A DNA stretch of 64,000 nt from an uncultured Candidatus Saccharibacteria bacterium. Lineage in GTDB: Bacteria; Patescibacteriota; Saccharimonadia; Saccharimonadales; Saccharimonadaceae. Positions 1-6,738 of the stretch are shown here, in pieces. Where the stretch lies: NCBI GenBank assembly GCA_946530965.1, contig CAMNAK010000001.1:62001-126000 (forward strand). Reading direction: 5' to 3'. Positions within the stretch are counted from its first letter, which is position 1. Every line of letters begins with the position of its first letter. The notes beneath the pieces are model-generated. The model did not search any database, was not told the DNA's origin, and was given only the letters and a program-made list of their open reading frames with translations. The translations under genes were made by a program, and so were the position numbers.

Positions 1-253
1 CGTGCATAAGATCGCGCTCGACCTTGTCTTTGTAGTGCAGGTCATCATAAACGACGCGTGCGACTTGCTCAAACTTAGTGATACGGACGCCGGTTTCTTC
101 AAAACATTCACGGACAACGCATTCGGCGGGTGTCTCGCCATGCTCGAACTTGCCGCCAGGGGCAGTAATTTTGCCCATACCAAAACCACGGAGTTTCTTT
201 CCGAGTAGAACTTTGTTATCTTTTCGCAAATATACAACAGTGGTCTCAATCAT
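1..253 (-). CDS. NUDIX hydrolase, MutT/MTH1-like (C-terminus cut by window)
   Basis: The first 84 codons of a minus-strand gene that runs off the window. The protein starts MIETTVVYLRKDNKVLLGKK and carries a full Nudix box (G-x5-E-x7-REC-x-EE-x-GV, residues about 35-57), so it should hydrolyse nucleoside diphosphate derivatives. The layout resembles oxidised-dNTP pyrophosphatases, but the substrate cannot be fixed from the motif alone. There is no Shine-Dalgarno. A perfect TATAAT (260-265) lies six bases before the ATG, so the mRNA is probably leaderless. A second, unrelated NUDIX gene is at 54754. Confidence 0.85.
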   Translation of the reverse strand, partial: MIETTVVYLRKDNKVLLGKKLRGFGMGKITAPGGKFEHGETPAECVVRECFEETGVRITKFEQVARVVYDDLHYKDKVERDLMH

Positions 254-500
254 AAATAGATTATAACACCTGACCTGTTTTATAGCTTTTAGCTAGCTAA
301 ACCATCAAGCTATCTAAAAGCTATAAAACACGGTCGGGCTGTTATAATCCGAAAAAATCTAAAACATGATCGGGACGTTATGATTCATATTTTTAATTGC
401 CATGTAGATTGAATGAGTTCGCAGGTTTGACAGGTTAACCTATCAAACTAGTCAAACTTGTCGAGCTAATCCAACTTGTCAAACTAGCCGAACCTGCGCA
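254..500. repeat. Palindrome-rich spacer (long inverted repeats)
   Basis: There is no convincing gene here. Bases 277-298 and 308-329 are an almost perfect 22-bp inverted repeat with a 9-base loop. The pairing extends outward with mismatches to about 261 and 347. The right flank (about 323-347) is echoed as an imperfect direct copy at about 359-383. A second palindromic block lies at 421-496, where the ends are GCAGGTT and AACCTGC and the short words AACTAG and CAAACTTGTC recur inside it. The function is unknown. The block sits directly upstream of the leaderless NUDIX promoter. Confidence 0.7.
260..265 (-). promoter_or_regulatory. -10 element of leaderless NUDIX gene
   Basis: TATAAT read on the minus strand, followed by six bases and then the ATG at 253. 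Transcription would start at or within a base or two of the start codon. The same geometry recurs at ten or more genes in the window. Confidence 0.7.
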
Positions 501-501
501 A

Positions 502-598
502 AACATATAGATTAACTTGCGATTTTCGCAAGTTAATACACCTGAGCGATATGGCCTTATCTGTAAAAACTTGCAGATTTTGCAAGCTAATGAACATA
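502..598 (+). repeat. Interspersed ~98-bp repeat, copy 1
   Basis: This sequence recurs in inverted orientation at about 32394-32490 with roughly eight differences. It contains a perfect stem-loop at 511-537 (ATTAACTTGCG, loop ATTTT, CGCAAGTTAAT) and a second hairpin near 570-586 (CTTGCA/TGCAAG). The ends, ATTAACTTGC and GCAAGCTAAT, form a near-perfect terminal inverted repeat. It resembles a REP/BIME or MITE-like element. Both copies sit upstream of, and in the same orientation as, a small orphan gene (741 and 32242). Confidence 0.8.
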
Positions 599-653
599 TA
601 GGCAAATCTTATGGTTCTGTGGCTAAGAACGGGGGTGATAAGAATGAAAATTA

Positions 654-682
654 TTGACAAAAATAGCAAAAAGTAGTATAAT
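654..682 (+). promoter_or_regulatory. Consensus sigma-70-type promoter of orphan gene at 741
   Basis: TTGACA (654-659), 17-base spacer, TATAAT (677-682): a perfect consensus promoter. The predicted transcript begins near 689 and opens with a 10-bp stem-loop at 691-714 before the AAAGGAGG ribosome site at 725-732. Confidence 0.85.
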
Positions 683-740
683 AGAAAAAGCTAAATATCT
701 TCGGAGGTGTTTAGACTACTACAAAAAGGAGGTCTCTATT

Positions 741-1376
741 ATGAGATCGATGTTCTTTCATTTTACTGGTCTTGAGCTGAGTCTGGACGATAACTCTGTT
801 CTTTCTAAGCCTAACGGCAAGCCTGTAGACATGAGCGCCGCAGTTCCTGCAACCTTCAAGGATGGCATTGTCTCTGTTGAGGTTAAAAACCTTGCAGACG
901 TAATCGTCCTCGAGGTTCCCGAGAATGCAAGCATTCACATGTATGTTCTCCATGACGCCTATACCAACCTTATCTATGTGGGTAGCGGCAAGAAGAACAT
1001 ACAGGCTGTCGTAGGGATGCTCGAGAGCGAAAAGATATGGCATCTGAAGCACGAGTATACAGTTATTACTCACTATAGCAATTCCTTCTGGGAGGCTGTG
1101 CTGCGTCGCTTCGCTGTAAAGCCTGAGGGATTCGCTGCTCCTAAGCCTGATAAGCCTGTTACTGTTAAGCCTGTGATCCACCGCGACGCTACTGCTGGGA
1201 CTGAAACTGCAGTTGGGGTTGAAATCAGAGAACAGGGTAAGTCTCTTGCTGAGCGCATCGCAGCTCGTTCTGCTCAGTATGCTCAGGAGGCACCCAAAAA
1301 GGAGGCTCCTGTAACCGAGGAAAAGCCCAAGGCATCCGCAGCTGACTTCTTCAAGGACCGCCACCGCAAGGCCTAA
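741..1376 (+). CDS. Hypothetical protein, orphan-cassette gene
   Basis: A 211-residue soluble protein of unknown function. The first ~125 residues look globular. The rest is rich in Pro, Lys, Ala and Glu with repeated KP/APKP words and probably disordered. The start at 741 follows AAAGGAGG by eight bases. Earlier in-frame starts fall inside the promoter. Every proline codon I read is CCT or CCC, whereas neighbouring core genes use mostly CCA, which suggests a different origin or expression class. The gene is alone between its own promoter and terminator and has no signal peptide or membrane segment. No family was recognised. Confidence 0.75.
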   Translation: MRSMFFHFTGLELSLDDNSVLSKPNGKPVDMSAAVPATFKDGIVSVEVKNLADVIVLEVPENASIHMYVLHDAYTNLIYVGSGKKNIQAVVGMLESEKIWHLKHEYTVITHYSNSFWEAVLRRFAVKPEGFAAPKPDKPVTVKPVIHRDATAGTETAVGVEIREQGKSLAERIAARSAQYAQEAPKKEAPVTEEKPKASAADFFKDRHRKA

Positions 1377-1403
1377 TAGCTCAGTCCAGTAAATCCAAAC
1401 CAA

Positions 1404-1435
1404 CCGCCCCAGCGTTCTGCAGGGGCGGCTTTTTC
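1404..1435 (+). terminator. Rho-independent terminator after orphan gene
   Basis: A CCGCCCC/GGGGCGG stem with a ten-base loop followed by CTTTTTC. Confidence 0.85.
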
Positions 1436-1493
1436 TTGGTTTAATAACGGCCCAGATGGACTCCGCGCTAGCTAGAACGGCGCATTGATTTTA

Positions 1494-1502
1494 TGCTAAA
1501 AT
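1494..1502 (+). promoter_or_regulatory. Extended -10 promoter of SPFH gene
   Basis: TGC-TAAAAT without an obvious -35. The same TATGCTAAAAT word occurs before the genes at 6739 and 45354 and before tRNA-Cys. Confidence 0.6.
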
Positions 1503-1532
1503 ATATTCGATAAAAATTGAAAGGAAATAAGT

Positions 1533-2288
1533 ATGGCTCCTCTGGGCGTTGTATTAACAATCTTATTATTAGTTCTATTATTCATTATTCTTCCAGGACT
1601 ACGCGTCGTTCGTCAGTTCGAAAGCGGTGTCGTATTCCGTCTTGGTAAGCTCCATGGTATTAAAAGGCCAGGTCTACACGTAATCGTTCCTTACATCGAT
1701 ACGATTTCTCGTGTAGATATGCGTACTACCCCAATCGATGTTCCAAAACAGGAAGTTATTACAAGAGATAACGTTACAGTTGGCGTCGATGCGATCGTCT
1801 ACTTCCGTGTTCTAGATCCACAGAAGGCGCTCCTTGAAACAACTAACTATATCTATGCAACCACAAACTTTGCTCAGGCTGCACTTCGCGATATTACGGG
1901 TAACTTCGAACTTGATGAGCTTCTAAGCAAGCGCGACGAAATCTCTGCAAAGATTAAAGAGATTGTCGATAAAGAAACAGATAAGTGGGGTATCGATATT
2001 GAGAATGTTAAGCTTCAGAACATCGAGCTTCCTGGCGATATGAAACGCGCAATGGCAAAGCAGGCTGAGGCTGAACGCGAACGCCGTGCTGCTATTATCG
2101 TTGCAGAAGGTGAAAAATCTGCTGCTCAGTCCGTCGCTGACGCTGCTGCACTTCTTGCAAACACTCCAGGTGGTGTTCAGATTCGTACTCTTCAAACTCT
2201 TGAAAAGATCTCTTCTGAACCATCCCAGAAGACAGTTGTCTTCCTATCTGGCGATGCAGAAAAAGCTCTAAAGAAGCTTGTAGGATAA
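1533..2288 (+). CDS. SPFH/Band 7 domain protein (slipin/stomatin-like)
   Basis: A 251-residue membrane-anchored SPFH protein. An N-terminal hydrophobic segment (about residues 5-25) is followed by a Band 7 domain starting RVVRQFESGVVFRLGKL. The family hallmarks RPGLH (...PGLHVIVPYIDTI), the TRDNVTVGVDAIVYFRV strand and the AKQAEAERERRAAIIVAEGE helix are all present. Slipins form membrane scaffolds and are often paired with an NfeD protease, but none is adjacent here. The start is preceded by AAAGGAAA. A strong hairpin terminator follows the stop, so the gene is a single unit. The family call is secure; the cellular role is not. Confidence 0.9.
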   Translation: MAPLGVVLTILLLVLLFIILPGLRVVRQFESGVVFRLGKLHGIKRPGLHVIVPYIDTISRVDMRTTPIDVPKQEVITRDNVTVGVDAIVYFRVLDPQKALLETTNYIYATTNFAQAALRDITGNFELDELLSKRDEISAKIKEIVDKETDKWGIDIENVKLQNIELPGDMKRAMAKQAEAERERRAAIIVAEGEKSAAQSVADAAALLANTPGGVQIRTLQTLEKISSEPSQKTVVFLSGDAEKALKKLVG

Positions 2289-2305
2289 AATCTACTATCA
2301 AAAAA

Positions 2306-2332
2306 GGCGCTCCCCAATCGGAGCGTCTTTTT
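2306..2332. terminator. Bidirectional terminator between SPFH and DsbA-like genes
   Basis: A GGCGCTCC/GGAGCGTC stem with a T-run on the plus strand and an A-run on the other side, so it can end both convergent genes. Confidence 0.8.
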
Positions 2333-2337
2333 GTATG

Positions 2338-3072
2338 CTATTGCTGCGGATTCTTTCCTGCTAGACCTGCATCTAGGAGTAGCTTAGCTTGTTCCCAGTC
2401 TCTATCTTCTGGATCGAAGTATCCTAGGAAGCCAGCAGTAGTAAACTTATCAAACTGGAAGTAAGGAACGCCGCTACCGATAGTCCTAGACGCGCGCAAG
2501 GTGTTGTTGTCTAGCTCATCGGCGGTTTCGTGGTTCTCCATGCAGCTAACGAAAGTATCTTTATCTAGACCAGCTTTTTCTGCGACATTGTAGAAGTAAT
2601 CCATCTCGAGTTCTGGGATTGGCTGGGCGGTCTTGTCGATGCCGATACCTTTGGAATGGTAATCTGTGTATAACTTATCTAGGAGGCCATAGTAGTAATC
2701 CCAGAATTTGTTCTGCTTGGCTGCACAGTAAGCGCCTTCACCGGCAGGACGACTGTTATTCGAGTGGCCCGCCTCGTAGTTCATGTCCGTAACGCGCATC
2801 TCGAAGAGGATTTCCTTGCCTTCGATATAGTCTCTCTTGAACTCGTCTTTGTGGAACATTACGGCATCCGAGAACTTATCGCAATATGGGCAGAAGATAT
2901 CTGTATACATTACAAAATGATGTTTTGCTGTACTGGCGTCACCTATAACCATATTATCGTTCCAGGTGGTCATATCGATCTTGCCGGCCTGAATGGCATT
3001 ATATGCGAATAAGAAGAACAAACCTCCGACGACCGCAATAATGACTGTAATGCTAACTATTCTTTCTTTCAT
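2338..3072 (-). CDS. DsbA-like thiol:disulfide oxidoreductase, membrane-anchored
   Basis: A 244-residue protein with one N-terminal transmembrane segment (about 5-24) and a thioredoxin-fold domain outside the membrane. The active-site motif is CPYC (C61, C64), and a VP at the SGVPYFQF segment is the expected cis-proline loop. It probably forms or isomerises disulfides in exported proteins. I chose the start at 3072 because GGAGA lies four bases upstream; it overlaps the end of the upstream gene by 20 bases, so the two are co-translated. Exported proteins in this window with regular cysteine pairs (6739, 10684, 47840) are plausible substrates, by inference. Confidence 0.88.
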   Translation of the reverse strand: MKERIVSITVIIAVVGGLFFLFAYNAIQAGKIDMTTWNDNMVIGDASTAKHHFVMYTDIFCPYCDKFSDAVMFHKDEFKRDYIEGKEILFEMRVTDMNYEAGHSNNSRPAGEGAYCAAKQNKFWDYYYGLLDKLYTDYHSKGIGIDKTAQPIPELEMDYFYNVAEKAGLDKDTFVSCMENHETADELDNNTLRASRTIGSGVPYFQFDKFTTAGFLGYFDPEDRDWEQAKLLLDAGLAGKNPQQ

Positions 3073-3691
3073 GCTTCTCCTTGTAATTTTCTGCACTTAC
3101 GATAATAAAAACCAAGTAACCGAGACGGATAATAGTAAAGATAATAAGAATAAAAGCTACAACAATAAAAATGCCGCCAAGTGTCCCAGACAGGGCTCCG
3201 GCGCCAGTTCCGGCGATGGCGGTAAGAATTGGGGTTAGCATAGAAATGCCACAAGTTGGACAACCGAGAGCGAGAAAACCAAGCGCGGTTGCAACAACGC
3301 TAGTACTCGCGCCATTTAATGTGGCGGTTTTGTTGCGATTCTTGTAGGTAAACACCATCAAGGCAATGGCCACGGCCTGGAAGAAAGAAAGAAAAATAAT
3401 ACCAAGACCAGAGAAACTGGCGAAGTTGCTAAAGATAGCTAGGAAACATTTGCCAAGGACTTCTATCTTTTTCTCGGCACCAAGGCCAGAAGAGATAATT
3501 GCCCAGTTGTAATTTCCGTCGCGGAAGAAAGTGAATATATAGGCAAAAAGTACCCACGAAATAATAAAGATAGCTAGATATTTTGGCTGGCGCAGGCAAT
3601 AACCACACCCAACAAATGCCAACTTAGCGCGATCGCCAAGCTGAGCGAAGAAATCTTTTGGATTCTTTGCACGAATCCGATTTGAGCTCAT
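3053..3691 (-). CDS. Polytopic membrane protein with two CxxC motifs (possible redox partner of DsbA-like protein)
   Basis: A 212-residue protein with about five to six hydrophobic segments. It has CxxC motifs at C29/C32 (GCGYC, cytoplasmic or interface side) and C144/C147 (GCPTCG, inside or next to a membrane segment). It is translationally coupled to the downstream DsbA-like gene. A role in reoxidising or reducing that partner, as DsbB, VKOR or CcdA/DsbD do, is an inference from the pairing; I do not see a diagnostic family motif. The start follows GGAGG with eight bases between. A TTGATA-N17-TAAAAT promoter lies upstream. Confidence 0.7.
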   Translation of the reverse strand: MSSNRIRAKNPKDFFAQLGDRAKLAFVGCGYCLRQPKYLAIFIISWVLFAYIFTFFRDGNYNWAIISSGLGAEKKIEVLGKCFLAIFSNFASFSGLGIIFLSFFQAVAIALMVFTYKNRNKTATLNGASTSVVATALGFLALGCPTCGISMLTPILTAIAGTGAGALSGTLGGIFIVVAFILIIFTIIRLGYLVFIIVSAENYKEKHERKNS

Positions 3692-3713
3692 GCTCCATAC
3701 CTCCTTTTTCCTT

Positions 3714-3742
3714 ATTTTATCTAAAAAGAAGGGTTCTATCAA
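3714..3742 (-). promoter_or_regulatory. Promoter of the CxxC membrane protein-DsbA pair
   Basis: On the minus strand, TTGATA (3737-3742), a 17-base spacer, then TAAAAT (3714-3719), followed by a short leader with GGAGG. Confidence 0.7.
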
Positions 3743-3847
3743 GAAATAATATTTCACGATAAGAAATAGAAAAGTCAATAGTTATTAGCCTATCTACCCC
3801 TGTTAATAAGCATAATAATTATGTAATAAAAATGGCGAAAATCAATG

Positions 3848-3875
3848 TTGACTAAAATAAAGCTTGCGCTAAAAT
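3848..3875 (+). promoter_or_regulatory. Promoter of candidate small RNA
   Basis: TTGACT (3848-3853), 16-base spacer, TAAAAT (3870-3875). No open reading frame follows before the T-run at 3965. Confidence 0.6.
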
Positions 3876-3881
3876 AAAAGT

Positions 3882-3971
3882 ATAAGCATTCGGCGGAATT
3901 TGAGAGATCCGCGGAAAGCTTTAAAAATAAATAGTAAGCTTTCAAATTAGCCTATGGTGGGCTATTTTTTT
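3882..3971 (+). ncRNA. Candidate small RNA with three hairpins and terminator
   Basis: About 90 bases between a promoter and a T7 run. There are three successive stems: GCGGA/TCCGC (3893-3912), a perfect 8-bp GAAAGCTT/AAGCTTTC stem (3914-3943), and a terminator stem TAGCC/GGCTA (3948-3964). No coding frame is plausible. It could be a free-standing RNA or a terminated leader of the gene at 4041, although that gene has its own -10. It matches no riboswitch consensus I know. Confidence 0.5.
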
Positions 3972-4040
3972 ATTTGAATAACAGATAAAAACATCATGCT
4001 TCCGCTTGTTATTATTTTTAATAGTTCTTACGATGCGGAT

Positions 4041-4715
4041 ATGATTCATGTATATATAGACGAATCGGGAAATCTGGGAAAAAGCGGGCGCTACTTCGTG
4101 TTGGCGGCGGCAGTCTTTCGTGATGATAAAAGCAACCAAAAGGCGAAGCGCCTGGTGCGCAAGACTCAGGCAAGGCAAAAGTGTAAAGAGATAAAATCTA
4201 GCCGTCTGGGCTTCGTTGAACGACAGGAGCTATTGAATCGCCTGATAAAAATCGAAGAGTTTGAATGCTTTTATTTAGTGATTCAGAAATCTCAGGTGAG
4301 CTTGCTCTGGCAGAACAACCCAAAGAACCTTATTTATAACTATTTCGCAAGACTACTAGTTGATGAGATTTTTCGCTCTTATCGTGAGTATTTGTATATT
4401 ATCCTCGATCAGCGCTCGACATCGGTAAAATCGATGAATTCACTCGTAGACTACTTGTCTATCAGTGCCTTTGCGAACTTTAGAAAATCTACGTCGGAGT
4501 TTATGCTAGAACAATGCGACTCGCGCGCGGTATATGGTTTGCAGCTTGCCGATTTGATTTCTGGTACGGTCTACCAGGCATATACTCGGCGTGCAAAGCA
4601 TTTCTTGGGGGTAATTAGGGCAAAAATTCGCCATGCCGAAGAATTTCCAAGAGAGTTATTTGCACAAAATTTTACCTTCGCAAAATTGTTTGACAATCCT
4701 GCGTCCCTAACATAG
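4041..4715 (+). CDS. DUF3800-domain protein
   Basis: A 224-residue cytosolic protein. It opens MIHVYIDESGNLGKSGRYFV, with the VYIDESG motif typical of DUF3800, and has a mid-protein YIILDQRS acidic strand and a C-terminal QLADLISG helix. DUF3800 proteins are predicted to have an RNase H-like fold with these acids in the active site and are often found near defence or mobile genes; the biochemical role is unproven. I chose the start at 4041 because TACGAT lies exactly six bases upstream, the leaderless pattern. The upstream in-frame ATG at 3996 would precede that promoter element. Confidence 0.75.
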   Translation: MIHVYIDESGNLGKSGRYFVLAAAVFRDDKSNQKAKRLVRKTQARQKCKEIKSSRLGFVERQELLNRLIKIEEFECFYLVIQKSQVSLLWQNNPKNLIYNYFARLLVDEIFRSYREYLYIILDQRSTSVKSMNSLVDYLSISAFANFRKSTSEFMLEQCDSRAVYGLQLADLISGTVYQAYTRRAKHFLGVIRAKIRHAEEFPRELFAQNFTFAKLFDNPASLT

Positions 4716-4760
4716 AATACCTCTACGGCATAAGACGCATATTGAACTAGAGATAGTAAG

Positions 4761-4823
4761 TGTCGTGTTCCGGCACTGATATATGCGCAGCTATTAAAGC
4801 GCTCTTCGGGGTGCTTTATTTTT
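4761..4823. terminator. Hairpins between convergent genes, including terminator
   Basis: A GTGTCG/CGGCAC hairpin near 4761-4777 is followed by a longer stem at 4796-4817 (AAAGCGCTC, loop TTCG, GGGTGCTTT) with T-runs after it. The latter overlaps the stop codon of the convergent gene. Confidence 0.65.
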
Positions 4824-6396
4824 TATAGATTCGAATCAAAACAAGGAGTAGTAATAGGCTGCCAGCGACCAAAAGAATAAATGATGGCAAAGGCAAACCG
4901 AAAACGACAGAAGCGTTGCTTAGCGACGAGAATAGGCCAGAAGTTAAGAAACAGGCTGCCGCAATAATAGACAAAGCGAGCGTAAAATTTCGCTTCGCAG
5001 ATTCTTTGCGCATTTCTTCGCTTTCGCTATTCTCGACATGAACTGTCAAATCTCCGTCCTCGACAAGGTGCATGACATTCTCAACCTCGGCTGGCAGGTT
5101 CATAAGTTTCTTGGCGTTGGTTACTAGCTGTCTGCCGGTATTTTCGACGGTTTCCTTGACGCTAAAATCTCGAATCGTCTTCTTTTTGTAGTAATCCTTG
5201 AGTACTTGGACAAGGTCTACGCCGGCATTAAGGGAAGAAAGCGTGCCCTCGAAAATAATGACGCTGCGCGCAAAAACGGCGAGTTCGGACGGAACCTTGA
5301 TATCGTTCTTTTTGAGTAGGGCAATAATGTCTTCGAAAAGCTTGCTTGTATCCATCTCTTCGAAATTCTGGATACCATAACGGCGCATCATTGCGCTAAC
5401 TTGTCTGGCCATAGCGGTACGGTCGACATTTTCGTTTGCTTCGCAGCAAAGCAAGATCGCATCGGTCATCCTGTACATATCGTCTTCGAAGATGGCAAGG
5501 ATAGCCTCGGACAAAGCGCTACTAAAGACATCGGAAACTTCGCCCATGGCGCCCATATCAATCCAAGCAATCTGGTCGCCAGAAAGGATAATGTTGCCAG
5601 GGTGTGGATCAGCGTGGAAGAAACGGTCGTCAATGGCTTGCTTGCAGTAGTTTTCGGCCAAACGGATACTTAGCTCGCGCAAATCTACATCTTCGCGCTT
5701 TTTCTTGATGAGTTCGTTGAAAGAAGTTCCACTAATTTCCTCCATGGTTAGGACGTTCTTCGTGGAGTAATCCCGGAAAACACGTGGCGAAGTGACCTTT
5801 GGCTCGCTGTCTTGGTTTTTGCGGAAGCGCTCGAGATTGTCTGCTTCTTTCTCGAAATCTAGCTCTTCGAGAATGGTATTCCAAAGCTCGTCAACGAGAG
5901 AATCAAAATCTACATTGCGACCAATATGGGCAGTAATTTGTAAGATTTTGCCCGCGCGTTTGAGGATTTTGACGTCGCGCTGCATCTTTTCGAGAATGTT
6001 ACGATACTGAACCTTAATAACGACGCGCTCGCCAGTTTTTAGGGTAGCGGAATGGACTTGTGCAATAGACGCAGAGCCGAGCGGTTCTTCCTTGATATCC
6101 GAGAATAATTCATCTAGCGGCTTACCGAGTTCGCTAGTAATAATAGAACTAATCTCTTCGAAAGGAATCGGGTTTAGGCTGTCGCGAAGGTTGGATAATT
6201 CGTCACAGTATTCCTTTGGCAAGAAATCTGGACGAAGCGACATGAGCTGACCAATCTTGATATATGTAGGGCCAAGATCGACAAGAACAGCACAAAGCTT
6301 TTCTGGAGTGAAACCATGCAAAACATCATGCTTGCGCAAAATCCCAAGCATCTCAAACAAGCGGCTGTGGTTCTTAGCCTCGCTGGCTTCTGTCAT
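4816..6396 (-). CDS. UbiB/ABC1 (AarF) family atypical kinase
   Basis: A 526-residue protein with the UbiB-family layout. It has the KIGQ motif (residues 47-50), an alanine-rich nucleotide loop PLGSASIAQVH (105-115), VIKVQ with the presumed invariant lysine (K128), and DPHPGNI and IDMGAMG as the metal-binding loops. Two C-terminal hydrophobic segments should anchor it to the membrane. UbiB proteins are ATPases linked to isoprenoid lipid and quinone metabolism, yet nothing quinone-related is visible here, so the substrate is open. There is no Shine-Dalgarno. TAAAAT lies eight bases before the ATG, suggesting a near-leaderless mRNA. Confidence 0.9.
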   Translation of the reverse strand: MTEASEAKNHSRLFEMLGILRKHDVLHGFTPEKLCAVLVDLGPTYIKIGQLMSLRPDFLPKEYCDELSNLRDSLNPIPFEEISSIITSELGKPLDELFSDIKEEPLGSASIAQVHSATLKTGERVVIKVQYRNILEKMQRDVKILKRAGKILQITAHIGRNVDFDSLVDELWNTILEELDFEKEADNLERFRKNQDSEPKVTSPRVFRDYSTKNVLTMEEISGTSFNELIKKKREDVDLRELSIRLAENYCKQAIDDRFFHADPHPGNIILSGDQIAWIDMGAMGEVSDVFSSALSEAILAIFEDDMYRMTDAILLCCEANENVDRTAMARQVSAMMRRYGIQNFEEMDTSKLFEDIIALLKKNDIKVPSELAVFARSVIIFEGTLSSLNAGVDLVQVLKDYYKKKTIRDFSVKETVENTGRQLVTNAKKLMNLPAEVENVMHLVEDGDLTVHVENSESEEMRKESAKRNFTLALSIIAAACFLTSGLFSSLSNASVVFGLPLPSFILLVAGSLLLLLVLIRIYKK

Positions 6397-6446
6397 ATGT
6401 ATCTATTTTATATCAAAAAGCGCTTGTGCTAAAGATTAAAAAGCAA

Positions 6447-6468
6447 TAAAAAATCGCCCATCTGGGCG
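6447..6468 (-). terminator. Terminator of tRNA-Gly
   Basis: CGCCCA/TGGGCG hairpin followed, on the minus strand, by ATTTTTT. Confidence 0.8.
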
Positions 6469-6480
6469 TTTTTCTCTAGA

Positions 6481-6557
6481 TGGTGCGGGTTAAGAGACTC
6501 TAACTCTCGACCTCTTCCTTGGCAAGGAAGCGCTCTAAACAACTGAGCTAAACCCGC
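6481..6557 (-). tRNA. tRNA-Gly (GCC)
   Basis: A 77-base cloverleaf including an encoded CCA end. The acceptor stem is GCGGGTT/AACCCGC, and the anticodon arm CTTCC-TTGCCAA-GGAAG shows anticodon GCC. The D-arm (TAGCTCAG) is canonical; the T-arm stem GAGAG/CTCTT fits, but its loop is atypical (TTAGAGT, not TTCRANY). A TTGACT-N17-TAATAT promoter lies at 6580-6608 on the same strand. Confidence 0.95.
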
Positions 6558-6579
6558 ATAATTCTTGCGAACTGTCCCT

Positions 6580-6608
6580 ATATTAGCAAAGGATACTAGA
6601 AAAGTCAA
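6580..6608 (-). promoter_or_regulatory. Promoter of tRNA-Gly
   Basis: TTGACT (6603-6608) and TAATAT (6580-6585) on the minus strand with a 17-base spacer; the start point would be about 15 bases upstream of the mature tRNA. Confidence 0.75.
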
Positions 6609-6738
6609 ACGAAAGATTGTTTTACTATGTAAAATGCGCCCAGTGATATAACTTGAGCAACAATAAAAGTCTGAATATTTTTGCCTGATTTTTTAACACG
6701 TAATGTCTATGCTTATGCTAAAATAAAGTTAAACGATT

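Noticed and set aside
654-740. Upstream extension of the gene at 741 to a TTG start
   Set aside because: The TTG is the -35 hexamer itself and the extension covers the -10, so it cannot be on the transcript.
711-1403. 230-codon open frame antisense to the orphan gene at 741
   Set aside because: It begins in the terminator region, has no promoter or ribosome site, and the plus-strand frame has a perfect promoter, Shine-Dalgarno and terminator.
4716-4795. A possible short gene between the DUF3800 and UbiB genes
   Set aside because: No frame of useful length with a start signal; only hairpins are seen.
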